NCBI GenBank assembly: GCA_050739575.1
Contig: JBOIBN010000011.1
Span: forward strand, 1 to 46,951
Direction: 5' to 3'
Source: JBOIBN01 sp050739575
GTDB lineage: Bacteria > Pseudomonadota > Gammaproteobacteria > JAKDMP01
Length of the DNA: 46,951 nucleotides
Part shown: one piece after another, positions 1 through 7,869 of the stretch
How the letters are laid out: each line of letters starts with the position of its first letter
How positions within the stretch are numbered: the first letter of the stretch is position 1
The notes under the pieces: generated by a model
Seen by the model: only the letters and a program-made list of their open reading frames with translations
What the model was told of the DNA's origin: nothing
Database searches by the model: none
Program-made: the position numbers and the translations under genes

Positions 1-518
1 CCACGCGCGGCCAGGTTTTCATCGGGGGGCGCAATCTTACCCGGCTTTCCCGCTGGCGTGTGCCCTACCATCGGCGCCGCGTCGGCATGGTGTTTCAGGA
101 CCACAAACTCCTCACCGACCGCACCGTCTTCGACAACGTCGCCCTGCCGCTGGTGGTGACCGGTCACGCGCATCGCGACGTTACCCGGCGCGTACGGGCC
201 GCGCTCGATCAGGTGGATCTCCTGAGTCACGAACGCTCCTATCCGCTCGCACTGTCCTCGGGCGAACAACAGCGTGTCGGCATCGCCCGTGCAGTGGTGG
301 CGCGCCCGCCGCTCGTGATCGCCGACGAGCCGACGGGCAATCTCGATCCCGAACTTTCGTTCGAGATCATGCGGCTGTTCGAGCGTTTCAACGCCGTCGG
401 GGTCAGCGTGCTGGTCGCGAGCCACGACCATGCACTCATCGCCCGCCTCGGTCACCGCGTGCTGGCACTCGCCGATGGACGGTTGGTCGCACCGCGACTG
501 GTGATTCACGATGGCTAA
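1..518 (+). CDS. ftsE: FtsE, cell-division ABC ATPase (5' end outside window)
   Basis: This is the C-terminal three quarters of FtsE, the cytoplasmic ATPase that with FtsX activates murein hydrolases at the septum. The frame is open from the first bases, so the start codon and Walker A loop lie left of the window. Visible are the Q-loop region (VFQDHKLL), an ABC signature in the variant form LSSGEQQR, Walker B (LVIADEPTGNLD) and the switch histidine in VASHDH. The signature and the context with ftsX are typical of FtsE. The stop overlaps the ftsX start by 8 bases, which implies coupled translation. Confidence 0.95.
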   Translation, partial: TRGQVFIGGRNLTRLSRWRVPYHRRRVGMVFQDHKLLTDRTVFDNVALPLVVTGHAHRDVTRRVRAALDQVDLLSHERSYPLALSSGEQQRVGIARAVVARPPLVIADEPTGNLDPELSFEIMRLFERFNAVGVSVLVASHDHALIARLGHRVLALADGRLVAPRLVIHDG

Positions 519-1479
519 GCAGGCTCGCGGCGGCAGCCGCCGCGCTTCGCGTCCGCGCTGGACGATGCGCTTGGCTTCGCTGCCCGAACAGCACGGCCAT
601 GCGGCGCTCGCGAGCCTGGGCCGCCTCTGGCGCGGGAAGACCGCGAGCCTCATGAGTGCCGGCGTCGCGGGTATCGCACTCGCGCTGCCGCTGGGGCTGG
701 TGATTCTGGTACACGATGCTTCTGGATTGACCGGTGCCTCCCAAAACTCGGCCAGCATTTCCGTGTTTCTGAAAAACGGCCTTGACACCGATGCCATAGC
801 GCTCGCCGAGAAGCAGGCAGACGCTTTGCCGGGAGTTGCAAAAACCGAACTCATTACACCCACGGAGGCGCTCGCCGAGTTCCAACGCCTTGCCACCTTC
901 AAGCAGGCGCTCGCCACACTCAAAGACAATCCGCTCCCTGCCGTGCTAGTCGTTACCCCAACCGATACGCATCAGGCCGCCGTCTCCCGGCTCACCGCCG
1001 CGCTCGGCAAAATAGAGGGCGCGGACCAAGTCGTCGCAGATACGCAGTGGATTGCCCGCCTCAACGCCATGCTGGCCATTGCCGAACGAGCGATATGGGT
1101 GCTAGGCGCCCTCCTCTGTCTTGCCGTGCTGCTGGTTATCGGCAATACGATCAGGCTTGAAATCCAGAGTCGGCGCACCGAGATTGAGGTCCAGAAGCTC
1201 GTCGGAGCCACCAACGCCTTCGTGCGCCGACCTTTTCTATACGGCGGCCTCTGGTACGGCGCGGCCGGCGGCCTGCTGGCTTGGATACTGGTGGAAATCG
1301 CGCTCGCTCTCCTTGCACAGCCGGTGGCCGAGCTGGCCCATCTGTACGCCGGCAAGGGCGGAATCCCGGGACCGGGGGCCGGCGGCTTCTTCGCCATGCT
1401 GGCGCTCGGCGCGGCGCTTGGCTGGAGCGGGGCGCTGCTCGCCGTCGGCCGCCACCTGCGAGCCGTCGAACCCACGTGA
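511..1479 (+). CDS. ftsX: FtsX, cell-division permease-like protein
   Basis: A 322-residue integral membrane partner of FtsE. The cytoplasmic N-terminus is Arg-rich, followed by a first membrane segment at about residues 48-70, a large periplasmic domain to about 190, then three further hydrophobic segments ending near the C-terminus, the standard four-segment FtsX plan. The conserved cytoplasmic loop with RRTEIEVQKLVGAT is present. It transmits ATP hydrolysis by FtsE to periplasmic amidase activators. The ATG at 511 overlaps the end of ftsE, and rpoH follows after 95 bases, as in many Gammaproteobacteria. Confidence 0.95.
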   Translation: MAKQARGGSRRASRPRWTMRLASLPEQHGHAALASLGRLWRGKTASLMSAGVAGIALALPLGLVILVHDASGLTGASQNSASISVFLKNGLDTDAIALAEKQADALPGVAKTELITPTEALAEFQRLATFKQALATLKDNPLPAVLVVTPTDTHQAAVSRLTAALGKIEGADQVVADTQWIARLNAMLAIAERAIWVLGALLCLAVLLVIGNTIRLEIQSRRTEIEVQKLVGATNAFVRRPFLYGGLWYGAAGGLLAWILVEIALALLAQPVAELAHLYAGKGGIPGPGAGGFFAMLALGAALGWSGALLAVGRHLRAVEPT

Positions 1480-1514
1480 CGAACGGCTTTGAGCGGAATC
1501 TGAACTCCCGCGCC

Positions 1515-1545
1515 TTTTAGCAGTCTCAGATAGTGTCTGCTAAAA
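1515..1545. promoter_or_regulatory. 9-bp perfect inverted repeat overlapping a putative rpoH promoter
   Basis: TTTTAGCAG (1515-1523) and its exact reverse complement CTGCTAAAA (1537-1545) are separated by 13 bases, 30 bases before the rpoH start. The right arm contains an extended -10-like sequence, TGCTAAAAT (1538-1546), and the left arm supplies a weak -35-like TTAGCA at 1517-1522. This could be an operator covering the rpoH promoter or a hairpin in the leader. It has low GC and no following U-run, so it is not a convincing terminator for ftsX. Confidence 0.5.
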
Positions 1546-1574
1546 TGTTTGGTTCGTAAGGAGGCGGGATTTTC

Positions 1575-2441
1575 ATGGCTCAGGCACTGGCCCTCACGAC
1601 TCGCGATCTGGTCCTCACGCCCGAAGGCGGTCTCACCGCCTATCTCGCGTCCGTGCGCCAGATCCCGATCCTCACGGTCGAAGAAGAGCGGGCACTTGCC
1701 CGGCGTTTTCGCGAGCAGGAGGATGTGGACGCGGCCCGCGAACTCGTCATGTCGCATCTTCGCTTCGTCGTCCACGTCGCCCGCGGCTATCGCGGCTACG
1801 GCCTGCCCTTCGGCGATCTCATCCAGGAAGGCAACATCGGCCTCATGAAGGCGGTCAAGCGCTTCGACCCCGACGTGGGCGTCCGCCTTATTTCCTTCGC
1901 CGTGCACTGGATCCGGGCCGAAATCCACGACTTCATCCTGCGCAACTGGCGCATCGTCAAGGTCGCCACCACCAAGTCCCAGCGCAAACTATTCTTCAAT
2001 CTGCGTCGCTCCAAGCAGCGGCTCGGATGGCTCAACCAGGAGGAAGTAGAGGCGGTAGCGAAAGATCTCGGGGTGCCCGCGCGCGAAGTCGTCGAGATGG
2101 AATCGCGTCTCGCCGGTCAGGACGTGGCCTTCGATGCCCAACCCGAAACGACGGGTGATGAGGACGTCGTGTTCGCTCCCGTCGGCTACCTCGCTGCGCC
2201 AGCGGAAACCGACCCGGCCGTAGCGCTGGAGTCGGCAACCTGGGCTGCCGAGGGACATCGCCAACTCGATGCCGCACTGGTGAAGCTGGACGAGCGCAGC
2301 CGCGACATTCTCGCCCGCCGCTGGCTGGCCGAGAAGAAGACCACGCTGCAGAAACTTGCCGACGAATACGGCATTTCCGCCGAACGCGTGCGTCAAGTCG
2401 AGAACAACGCGATCAAGAGGTTACGCGCCGAAATGGTCTGA
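1575..2441 (+). CDS. rpoH: RpoH, heat-shock sigma factor 32
   Basis: A 288-residue alternative sigma factor that directs RNA polymerase to heat-shock promoters. Region 2 is clear (FGDLIQEGNIGLMKAVKRFD, then the aromatic block FAVHWIRAEI). The RpoH-specific box QRKLFFNLR at about residues 136-144 separates it from RpoD and RpoS. Region 4 with a helix-turn-helix (LQKLADEYGISAERVRQVE) ends the protein. The ATG at 1575 is preceded by a strong ribosome site, TAAGGAGG at 1557-1564. Length is normal for the family. It follows ftsX in the same direction but probably has its own promoter at the inverted repeat upstream. Confidence 0.97.
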   Translation: MAQALALTTRDLVLTPEGGLTAYLASVRQIPILTVEEERALARRFREQEDVDAARELVMSHLRFVVHVARGYRGYGLPFGDLIQEGNIGLMKAVKRFDPDVGVRLISFAVHWIRAEIHDFILRNWRIVKVATTKSQRKLFFNLRRSKQRLGWLNQEEVEAVAKDLGVPAREVVEMESRLAGQDVAFDAQPETTGDEDVVFAPVGYLAAPAETDPAVALESATWAAEGHRQLDAALVKLDERSRDILARRWLAEKKTTLQKLADEYGISAERVRQVENNAIKRLRAEMV

Positions 2442-2462
2442 ACGCCGAGACGATTTCGAACG

Positions 2463-2492
2463 AAACGCCGCCTCCAAGCGGCGTTTTCGTTT
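2463..2492 (+). terminator. Rho-independent terminator after rpoH
   Basis: A perfect 9-bp stem, AAACGCCGC (2463-2471) with GCGGCGTTT (2478-2486), loop CTCCAA, followed by a T-rich stretch TTCGTTT. It lies 21 bases after the rpoH stop and separates rpoH from the ABC transporter unit. Confidence 0.8.
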
Positions 2493-2627
2493 ATGTCTGT
2501 CGAAATGCTACGTGTCGGTCCCGGTATTCAGCGCATGACGATTGTCATACGCAAGTCCTGACAAAAAAGACTACCGCCGCTTATCGCCTTCCGTCATCCT
2601 GTTGCCATCTGAACGCGGGATCACGAC

Positions 2628-3545
2628 ATGCCAGCCAACGACAACGGCAAGACCATCGCGAGACTTTCCGATCTCACCAAACGCTACGGCAGCGTCACAG
2701 CGGTGGACAGCATCAGTCTCGATATCCGCCGCGGCGAAATACTCGCCCTGCTCGGACCCAACGGGGCGGGCAAGACCACGAGCGTGAATCTGCTGCTCGG
2801 TCTCGCGCAGCCGACTACCGGCAAGGTCGAGTTGTTCGGCCGCACGCCCCGGGAGATCGGCGTGCGCCGGCGTATCGGCGCCATGCTGCAGGATGCCCAG
2901 CTCGACAGCCACGCCCGTGTACACGAAGTGCTCACCCTGCACGCCGGGTATTACCCCGATCCCATGTCGGCACGCGAAGCGCTGGAACTCGCCGGCATCG
3001 AAGCCTTGAGTCAACGGCCCGTCACTAAACTTTCGGGCGGACAGAAGCAGCGACTGATGTTCGCGCTCGCCTTGTGCGGGAATCCGGAACTGCTCTTCCT
3101 CGATGAGCCGACGGCCGGGCTCGACGTCGAAGCACGTCGAATAGTGTGGGCAACATTGCGGGCACTCGCCGAAGACGGGCGCACCATCGTACTCACCACG
3201 CATTATCTCGAAGAGGCCGACGCTCTCGCCGACCGCATCATCGTCGTCAACCGCGGACGCATCGTCGCCGCGGGCTCGCCGGCAGAAATCAAGAACACCG
3301 TGGCGCAGCGCCGCATCCGCTGCGTGACCCGACTTGCGCCGGAACAGGTGCTAGCGCTGCCCGGCGTGACCGCCGTAAAACGCGACGGCACACGGCTGGA
3401 AATAGCCGCGGCAAAACCCGAAGCCGTGGTATTCGAACTGCTGAAGCGCGATGCCGCCTTGCATGATCTCGAAGTGACCGGCGCACGCCTCGAAGAAGCA
3501 TTTCTCGCGCTCACCGAAGACCATCCTCTGGAGAAAGCCGCATGA
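2628..3545 (+). CDS. ABC-2 type exporter, ATP-binding subunit
   Basis: A 305-residue ATPase of the DrrA/NatA/CcmA-like exporter class. Walker A is GPNGAGKT at about residues 43-50, the signature LSGGQKQR starts at 135, Walker B ends in D159-E160, and the switch histidine is in TTHYLEEAD. A C-terminal tail of about 80 residues after the ATPase core is typical of this class. The next gene, its permease, begins inside the last codons (ATGA overlap), so the two are translationally coupled. Together with the hydrolase and the two-component pair downstream it forms a five-gene unit. Substrate is not predictable; drug, peptide or lipid export is typical. Confidence 0.92.
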   Translation: MPANDNGKTIARLSDLTKRYGSVTAVDSISLDIRRGEILALLGPNGAGKTTSVNLLLGLAQPTTGKVELFGRTPREIGVRRRIGAMLQDAQLDSHARVHEVLTLHAGYYPDPMSAREALELAGIEALSQRPVTKLSGGQKQRLMFALALCGNPELLFLDEPTAGLDVEARRIVWATLRALAEDGRTIVLTTHYLEEADALADRIIVVNRGRIVAAGSPAEIKNTVAQRRIRCVTRLAPEQVLALPGVTAVKRDGTRLEIAAAKPEAVVFELLKRDAALHDLEVTGARLEEAFLALTEDHPLEKAA

Positions 3546-4321
3546 ATACCGTAGCGATCAAACCATGGGGCCGACGCGATACGCTCGGCGTGTATCTGCG
3601 CGAAGCCGGGTTCCAGTTCTGGAATGTGCTGCGCAGACCGGGTTTCGCATTGCCGACCCTTGCCTTCCCCACCATGTTCTATGTTTTTTTCGCCCTGATT
3701 TTCGGCCAGGGCAAGGGGGCCGACGTCGCGACCTCCATGCTCGCCACCTACGGCACCTTCGGCATCATGGCGCCTTCGCTCTTCGGCTTCGGCGTGGGCG
3801 TGGCCATGGAGCGCGAACACGGCACCCTCGCTCTGAAGCGCGTGAGCCCCATGCCGCCCATGGCCTATTTCTTTTCCAGGCTGGTCATGGCCATGCTGTT
3901 CGCACTCATCATCGTGCTGCTGCTGTTCGTGCTGGGCGCCCTGTTCGGCGGTGTCGCACTGCCGCGCGGCGAATGGTTCTTGCTGCTCGTGACGCTGATT
4001 CTCGGCACCCTGCCCTTTTGTGCGCTCGGTCTGGTAGTGGGCCTGCGCGCAGGCGCCCAGTCATCGGCTGCCATCATCAATCTTATCTTTCTGCCCATGT
4101 CGTTTCTGTCGGGCCTGTGGGTACCGCTGCAGTTTTTCCCGCACTGGCTGCAGGATGTTGCTCTGGCGTTGCCCGCCTATCATCTCTCGCAAATCGCACT
4201 CGGCATCATACACAAGGGCGATGGCAGTCACTTCCTGACCCATCTGATTTACCTCGTCGTATTCACCGCCGTCTGCCTGCGCTTTGCGCAACGCGGCTGG
4301 CGCCGCATTCAAGACCGCTAA
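3542..4321 (+). CDS. ABC-2 type exporter, membrane subunit
   Basis: A 259-residue permease with about six hydrophobic segments, of the ABC-2 family. An internal REHGTLALKRVSP stretch before the third segment is the usual cytoplasmic coupling region (EREHGTL...R). It overlaps the ATPase gene by 4 bases and is followed after 12 bases by the hydrolase. It most resembles the single permease of exporters linked to DesK/DesR-like sensors (YvfS-type). It should form a homodimer with two copies of the preceding ATPase. Confidence 0.9.
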   Translation: MNTVAIKPWGRRDTLGVYLREAGFQFWNVLRRPGFALPTLAFPTMFYVFFALIFGQGKGADVATSMLATYGTFGIMAPSLFGFGVGVAMEREHGTLALKRVSPMPPMAYFFSRLVMAMLFALIIVLLLFVLGALFGGVALPRGEWFLLLVTLILGTLPFCALGLVVGLRAGAQSSAAIINLIFLPMSFLSGLWVPLQFFPHWLQDVALALPAYHLSQIALGIIHKGDGSHFLTHLIYLVVFTAVCLRFAQRGWRRIQDR

Positions 4322-4333
4322 AGGAAAAACATC

Positions 4334-5878
4334 ATGTCCAATCGTAATACCACCTTCGTACTCGCAAGCGTCATCGTTCCATTGTTGATTACGGCTGTCA
4401 TCGTGGTGCTGTTCCTGCTGCCCACGCCAAAGTCCGGTGTAGCTGCAACGGTGTCCACGGCCAAGCCCACTGCACCTGATACAAACCGCCTCGGACCGCC
4501 GTCCGATTTCAGCACGCCGGCCGTGCTCGCGGCCACGCCGCCCGCGAACCTGTGGAAGGGCTGGACCTACGGCCATTCCGTCACGCTCGCCGCCGCGCCC
4601 GCATCAGCGCTCGAAGACCGTCCCGTGAATATTCGCGTGAGCGGGCTCGAGCCGGGCGAGCCCGTCACGCTGCGCACGAACATGCAAGACATGAAGAACC
4701 GGGCGTGGAGCGCTCAGGCAACGTTTGTGGCCGACAAGAGCGGCATTGTGGACGTCGCGCATGCGGCGCCGCGCTACGGGAGCTATTCCGGCGTGCATGC
4801 GATGGGCCTTGTCTGGGCCATGGTGCCGGAGAGCGCGGCGAATCCGCAGAACGTCCTCTGGATACCGAAATCGAATCCGAAAAGCCATTCTTATCGCATC
4901 GAGCTTCAAGCCCTGTCAGACGGCCGTGTCCTTGCGAGTCGCACCCTCGAACGCTACGCTTGGCGGGCGAGCAACGTCAAAGAAACCCGGGTGAATACAA
5001 ACGGACTGGTCGGCATGCTGTTCAGACCCAGGAGCCCCGGTCCGCATCCCGCGATTATTGTCCTGGGCGGTTCCGAAGGCGGTCTGCACCCACAGGTGGA
5101 CGAGGCGGCGTTGTTCGCCTCCCACGGCTACATCGCACTCGGCCTCGCTTATTTCCAAGGCTATGGGAACACCGACCTCTCACTTGCCAACCTGCCGAAG
5201 CAACTGGTCGATATTCGATTGGAAGATTTCCACAAGGCCGCCGATTGGATCAAACGGCAACCAGGAGTGGACGCGAAGCATGTCGCCATCATGGGCTGGT
5301 CGAAGGGCGCGGAAGCGGCACTTGTCGCCGCAGCGACCTGGCCCAAGGATTTTCAGGCCGTGATCGGATTCATGCCCAGCTCGGTCGTGTGGGCTGGTCT
5401 CCAATACGGTCCGGCGAGTTCCTCCTGGACACTCCACGGCAAGCCATTGCCCTACGTGAGCTTTGTCGCGAACCCGGCAATGTTTAAGAAGGGTAAACCG
5501 ATCGCCTTCGTCTCCGCCTATGCTGCGGGACTTAAGAATAAGGATGCTGTCGAGAAGGCCGCCATTTCTGTCGAGCACATCGCCGGGCCAGTCCTGTTGA
5601 TCGCCGCGAACGACGACCAGATCTGGCCCTCGTGTCTTATGGCGCAGCAGGTCATGCAACGGCTCCAGGCGCACCATCACGCCTATGCCGATCAGTCGCT
5701 CTGCTACCAAGGCGCGGGTCATATAATTCTGCCGCCCTACCGGCCCACTAATTCCAACGCGGCCGCCCTCCCCGGCGGCGGCAGCATCCTTTTCGGCGGC
5801 GATCCGATCGCCTATGCTTTCGCTGATCGCAACGCATGGAGCAAGATCCTGGCTTTCCTGCAAACGGCGTCGCACTAA
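4334..5878 (+). CDS. Membrane-anchored BAAT-family alpha/beta hydrolase
   Basis: A 514-residue protein with an N-terminal hydrophobic anchor (about 8-29) and no obvious cleavage site, then a Pro/Ala-rich linker. Residues about 75-200 match the N-terminal domain of acyl-CoA thioesterase / bile-acid-CoA:amino-acid acyltransferases (IRVSGLEPGEPVTLR, GSYSG). The C-terminal part is an alpha/beta hydrolase with nucleophile Ser323 in GWSKG, acid Asp427 or Asp428, and His463 in GAGH. The family's nucleophile is Cys in amidating members and Ser in thioesterases, so hydrolysis is likelier here. The anchor suggests a periplasmic location where acyl-CoA is absent, so the real substrate is probably another ester or amide. 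It sits between the exporter and the two-component genes. Confidence 0.85.
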   Translation: MSNRNTTFVLASVIVPLLITAVIVVLFLLPTPKSGVAATVSTAKPTAPDTNRLGPPSDFSTPAVLAATPPANLWKGWTYGHSVTLAAAPASALEDRPVNIRVSGLEPGEPVTLRTNMQDMKNRAWSAQATFVADKSGIVDVAHAAPRYGSYSGVHAMGLVWAMVPESAANPQNVLWIPKSNPKSHSYRIELQALSDGRVLASRTLERYAWRASNVKETRVNTNGLVGMLFRPRSPGPHPAIIVLGGSEGGLHPQVDEAALFASHGYIALGLAYFQGYGNTDLSLANLPKQLVDIRLEDFHKAADWIKRQPGVDAKHVAIMGWSKGAEAALVAAATWPKDFQAVIGFMPSSVVWAGLQYGPASSSWTLHGKPLPYVSFVANPAMFKKGKPIAFVSAYAAGLKNKDAVEKAAISVEHIAGPVLLIAANDDQIWPSCLMAQQVMQRLQAHHHAYADQSLCYQGAGHIILPPYRPTNSNAAALPGGGSILFGGDPIAYAFADRNAWSKILAFLQTASH

Positions 5879-5901
5879 GAGTTGGAATGATGGCTTAATC
5901 T

Positions 5902-7077
5902 ATGCCCATGACGCTAACGCAACGTCTGCAGCCGCTGGCCGCCCCGATCCTATGGCTGCATCGTCGCCTACTGCCGCAGGATTCCTTCGTCGGCTGGACG
6001 CCCTACCTATGGCTGGTTTGGGTGGGATTTTTCTTTATCCCCTGGGGTTTACAGCCAATCAACGTGACGACGAAAATTGCCACCGCTGTCGCCCTCGCCG
6101 TATTTTTGCTGCTCTACTTTCGTTATTACTGGGCGCGCGGCGCGGAGCGGTGGTGGATCATCGGCATCATCGCGGCACTGGGTTGCGCATTGACGCCGTT
6201 CAATGGCGCCGGCGGCGGCCTGCTGATTTATGCCGGCGCATTCGCCGGCTACACTTTCCGGCCGCGTCTCGCAGTTGCGACGCTTGCCGCCCTGACCGTC
6301 GCGGCCATCGGCGAATACATCGCACTGGGATTCCCGCTTTTTCAGTGGATTTGGGCACCGGTGGTCATCGTTATGATCGGGTTTGCGAACCTGTGGAGCG
6401 CAGAACAGAAGCGCCAGCATTACGCTTTGCGCCGGTCGCAGGACGAGGTAAAGCGCCTCGCCGCCACTGCGGAACGCGAACGCATCGGCCGCGACCTGCA
6501 CGACCTGCTCGGCCACACGTTGACGCTCATCACCGTCAAGGCGGAACTGGCGGCCAAACTGGCGGACCGCGACATGATCGGCGCCGCACGGGAAATCCGT
6601 GAAGTGGAACGCGTCTCCCGCGAAGCCCTGCAACAGGTGCGCGAGGCGGTGGGCGGTTACCGCAAAGGCGGATTTACCGGCGAACTCGCCAATGCCCGGG
6701 CAGCCCTGACCGCCGCCGACATCGGTTTGACGGAAAAAACTGATTCCTACGTCCTTTCCGACGTGCAGGATTCACTCCTCGCCATGGTGCTGCGCGAAGC
6801 CGTCACAAACATTGTGCGCCACTCCGGCGCCGGGCATTGCCGCATCGAACTGGAAGGCCGCGACCGTGACATCCGCTTGCTGGTGGAAGACGATGGCCGC
6901 GGCGGCGAGGTGCATGAGGGCAACGGCCTCAAGGGCATGCGCGAGCGCCTGAGAGAAGTGTCCGGCCGTTTGGACATCGCTTCCGGGCGCGAGGGCACGC
7001 GCCTCGCCATTCTGGTTCCCGCTAATGGGCAAAAGGCTTCCAATGAGAACCCTACCTTGAGTGCACAATCCGCATGA
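5902..7077 (+). CDS. DesK-like sensor histidine kinase
   Basis: A 391-residue kinase of the HisKA_3/NarL-partner class. About five hydrophobic segments occupy residues 15-175. The dimerization helix carries the phospho-acceptor His200 in GRDLHDLLGH. The ATPase domain has an N-box (EAVTNIVRHS), and a glycine box (DDGRGG, then GNGLKGMRERL). There is no periplasmic sensor domain, so sensing is likely intramembrane, as in DesK. Start could be the ATG at 5902 or at 5908. Its stop overlaps the regulator start as ATGA. The short 23-base gap from the hydrolase supports one operon. Confidence 0.93.
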   Translation: MPMTLTQRLQPLAAPILWLHRRLLPQDSFVGWTPYLWLVWVGFFFIPWGLQPINVTTKIATAVALAVFLLLYFRYYWARGAERWWIIGIIAALGCALTPFNGAGGGLLIYAGAFAGYTFRPRLAVATLAALTVAAIGEYIALGFPLFQWIWAPVVIVMIGFANLWSAEQKRQHYALRRSQDEVKRLAATAERERIGRDLHDLLGHTLTLITVKAELAAKLADRDMIGAAREIREVERVSREALQQVREAVGGYRKGGFTGELANARAALTAADIGLTEKTDSYVLSDVQDSLLAMVLREAVTNIVRHSGAGHCRIELEGRDRDIRLLVEDDGRGGEVHEGNGLKGMRERLREVSGRLDIASGREGTRLAILVPANGQKASNENPTLSAQSA

Positions 7078-7676
7078 TTCGGGTGTTAGTGGCCGAAGAC
7101 CAGACCATGATCCTCGGCGCACTGGCCGCGATGCTGGACATGGAAGACGGCATCGGCGTGGTAGCACGCGCCACCAACGGTCGGGACGCCTTGCAACTCG
7201 CGGAAGAAGAACGTCCCGACGTAGTGGTGACCGACATCGAAATGCCCGGCATGACCGGGCTCGAATTCGCCGCGGCGCTCAAGGAAAAACAAAATACCGC
7301 GCGCGTCATCATCGTGACGACCTTCGCGCGGCCCGGCTATCTGCGTCGCGCGCTCGATGCGGGTGTCAAGGGCTACCTGCTGAAAGACGCGCCGGCGCAG
7401 CAACTGGCCGATGCCGTGCGCACCGTTCACAAGGGCGGCAAGGTCATTGCGCCGGAACTCGCGACTGCCGCCTGGGAAAACGAGGATCCGCTCAACGATC
7501 GAGAACGACAAGTGCTCCGCCTCGCCGGCGAAGGCCGCAGCGGCGGCGACATTGCCAAGCAACTGTTCCTGTCCGAGGGAACGGTGCGAAACTATCTCTC
7601 CGAAGCCATCGGCAAGCTCGGCGCGGCGAACCGCATCGAGGCCGCCCGCATCGCCCGCCAGAAAGGCTGGCTGTAA
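7074..7676 (+). CDS. NarL/DesR-like response regulator
   Basis: A 200-residue regulator with an N-terminal receiver domain (acidic pocket E8-D9, phospho-acceptor Asp54 in VVTDIEMPG, switch Thr and the conserved Lys in GYLLKDAP) and a C-terminal LuxR-type helix-turn-helix (LNDRERQVLRLAGEG to VRNYLSEAIGKL). It is coupled to the kinase by a 4-base overlap and ends the five-gene unit. It most likely activates the promoter ahead of the ABC genes at about 2500-2627, as in the Bacillus DesKR/YvfTU pattern, but no operator was recognised. Confidence 0.94.
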   Translation: MIRVLVAEDQTMILGALAAMLDMEDGIGVVARATNGRDALQLAEEERPDVVVTDIEMPGMTGLEFAAALKEKQNTARVIIVTTFARPGYLRRALDAGVKGYLLKDAPAQQLADAVRTVHKGGKVIAPELATAAWENEDPLNDRERQVLRLAGEGRSGGDIAKQLFLSEGTVRNYLSEAIGKLGAANRIEAARIARQKGWL

Positions 7677-7714
7677 AATCCCTACCCGCCGGTCCAGAAA
7701 CGGTAAGAATTAAC

Positions 7715-7834
7715 CACAGAGCACACAGAGGGCACAGAGGTTTTGGTTTTTGTTTCTGTGTTTGCACGCTAATTCAAGTTGCAGACAAAGCCGTCCTGCA
7801 ATTCATTATCTCTGCGGTCTCTGCGATCTCTGCG
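7715..7834. repeat. Two facing clusters of 7-mers at an exact 9-bp period
   Basis: CACAGAG occurs at 7715, 7724 and 7733, and CTCTGCG at 7810, 7819 and 7828, each cluster with an exact 9-base period. The second reads CGCAGAG on the other strand, so the clusters form an imperfect inverted repeat about 70 bases apart. It lies in the gap between the convergent response-regulator and polymerase genes. Similar words are common in intergenic DNA of environmental bacteria; the function is unknown. It could fold into a long hairpin and act as a bidirectional terminator. Confidence 0.7.
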
Positions 7835-7869
7835 GTGAAATATCTTCTTCCTCAGTTCCCGAAGACAAC

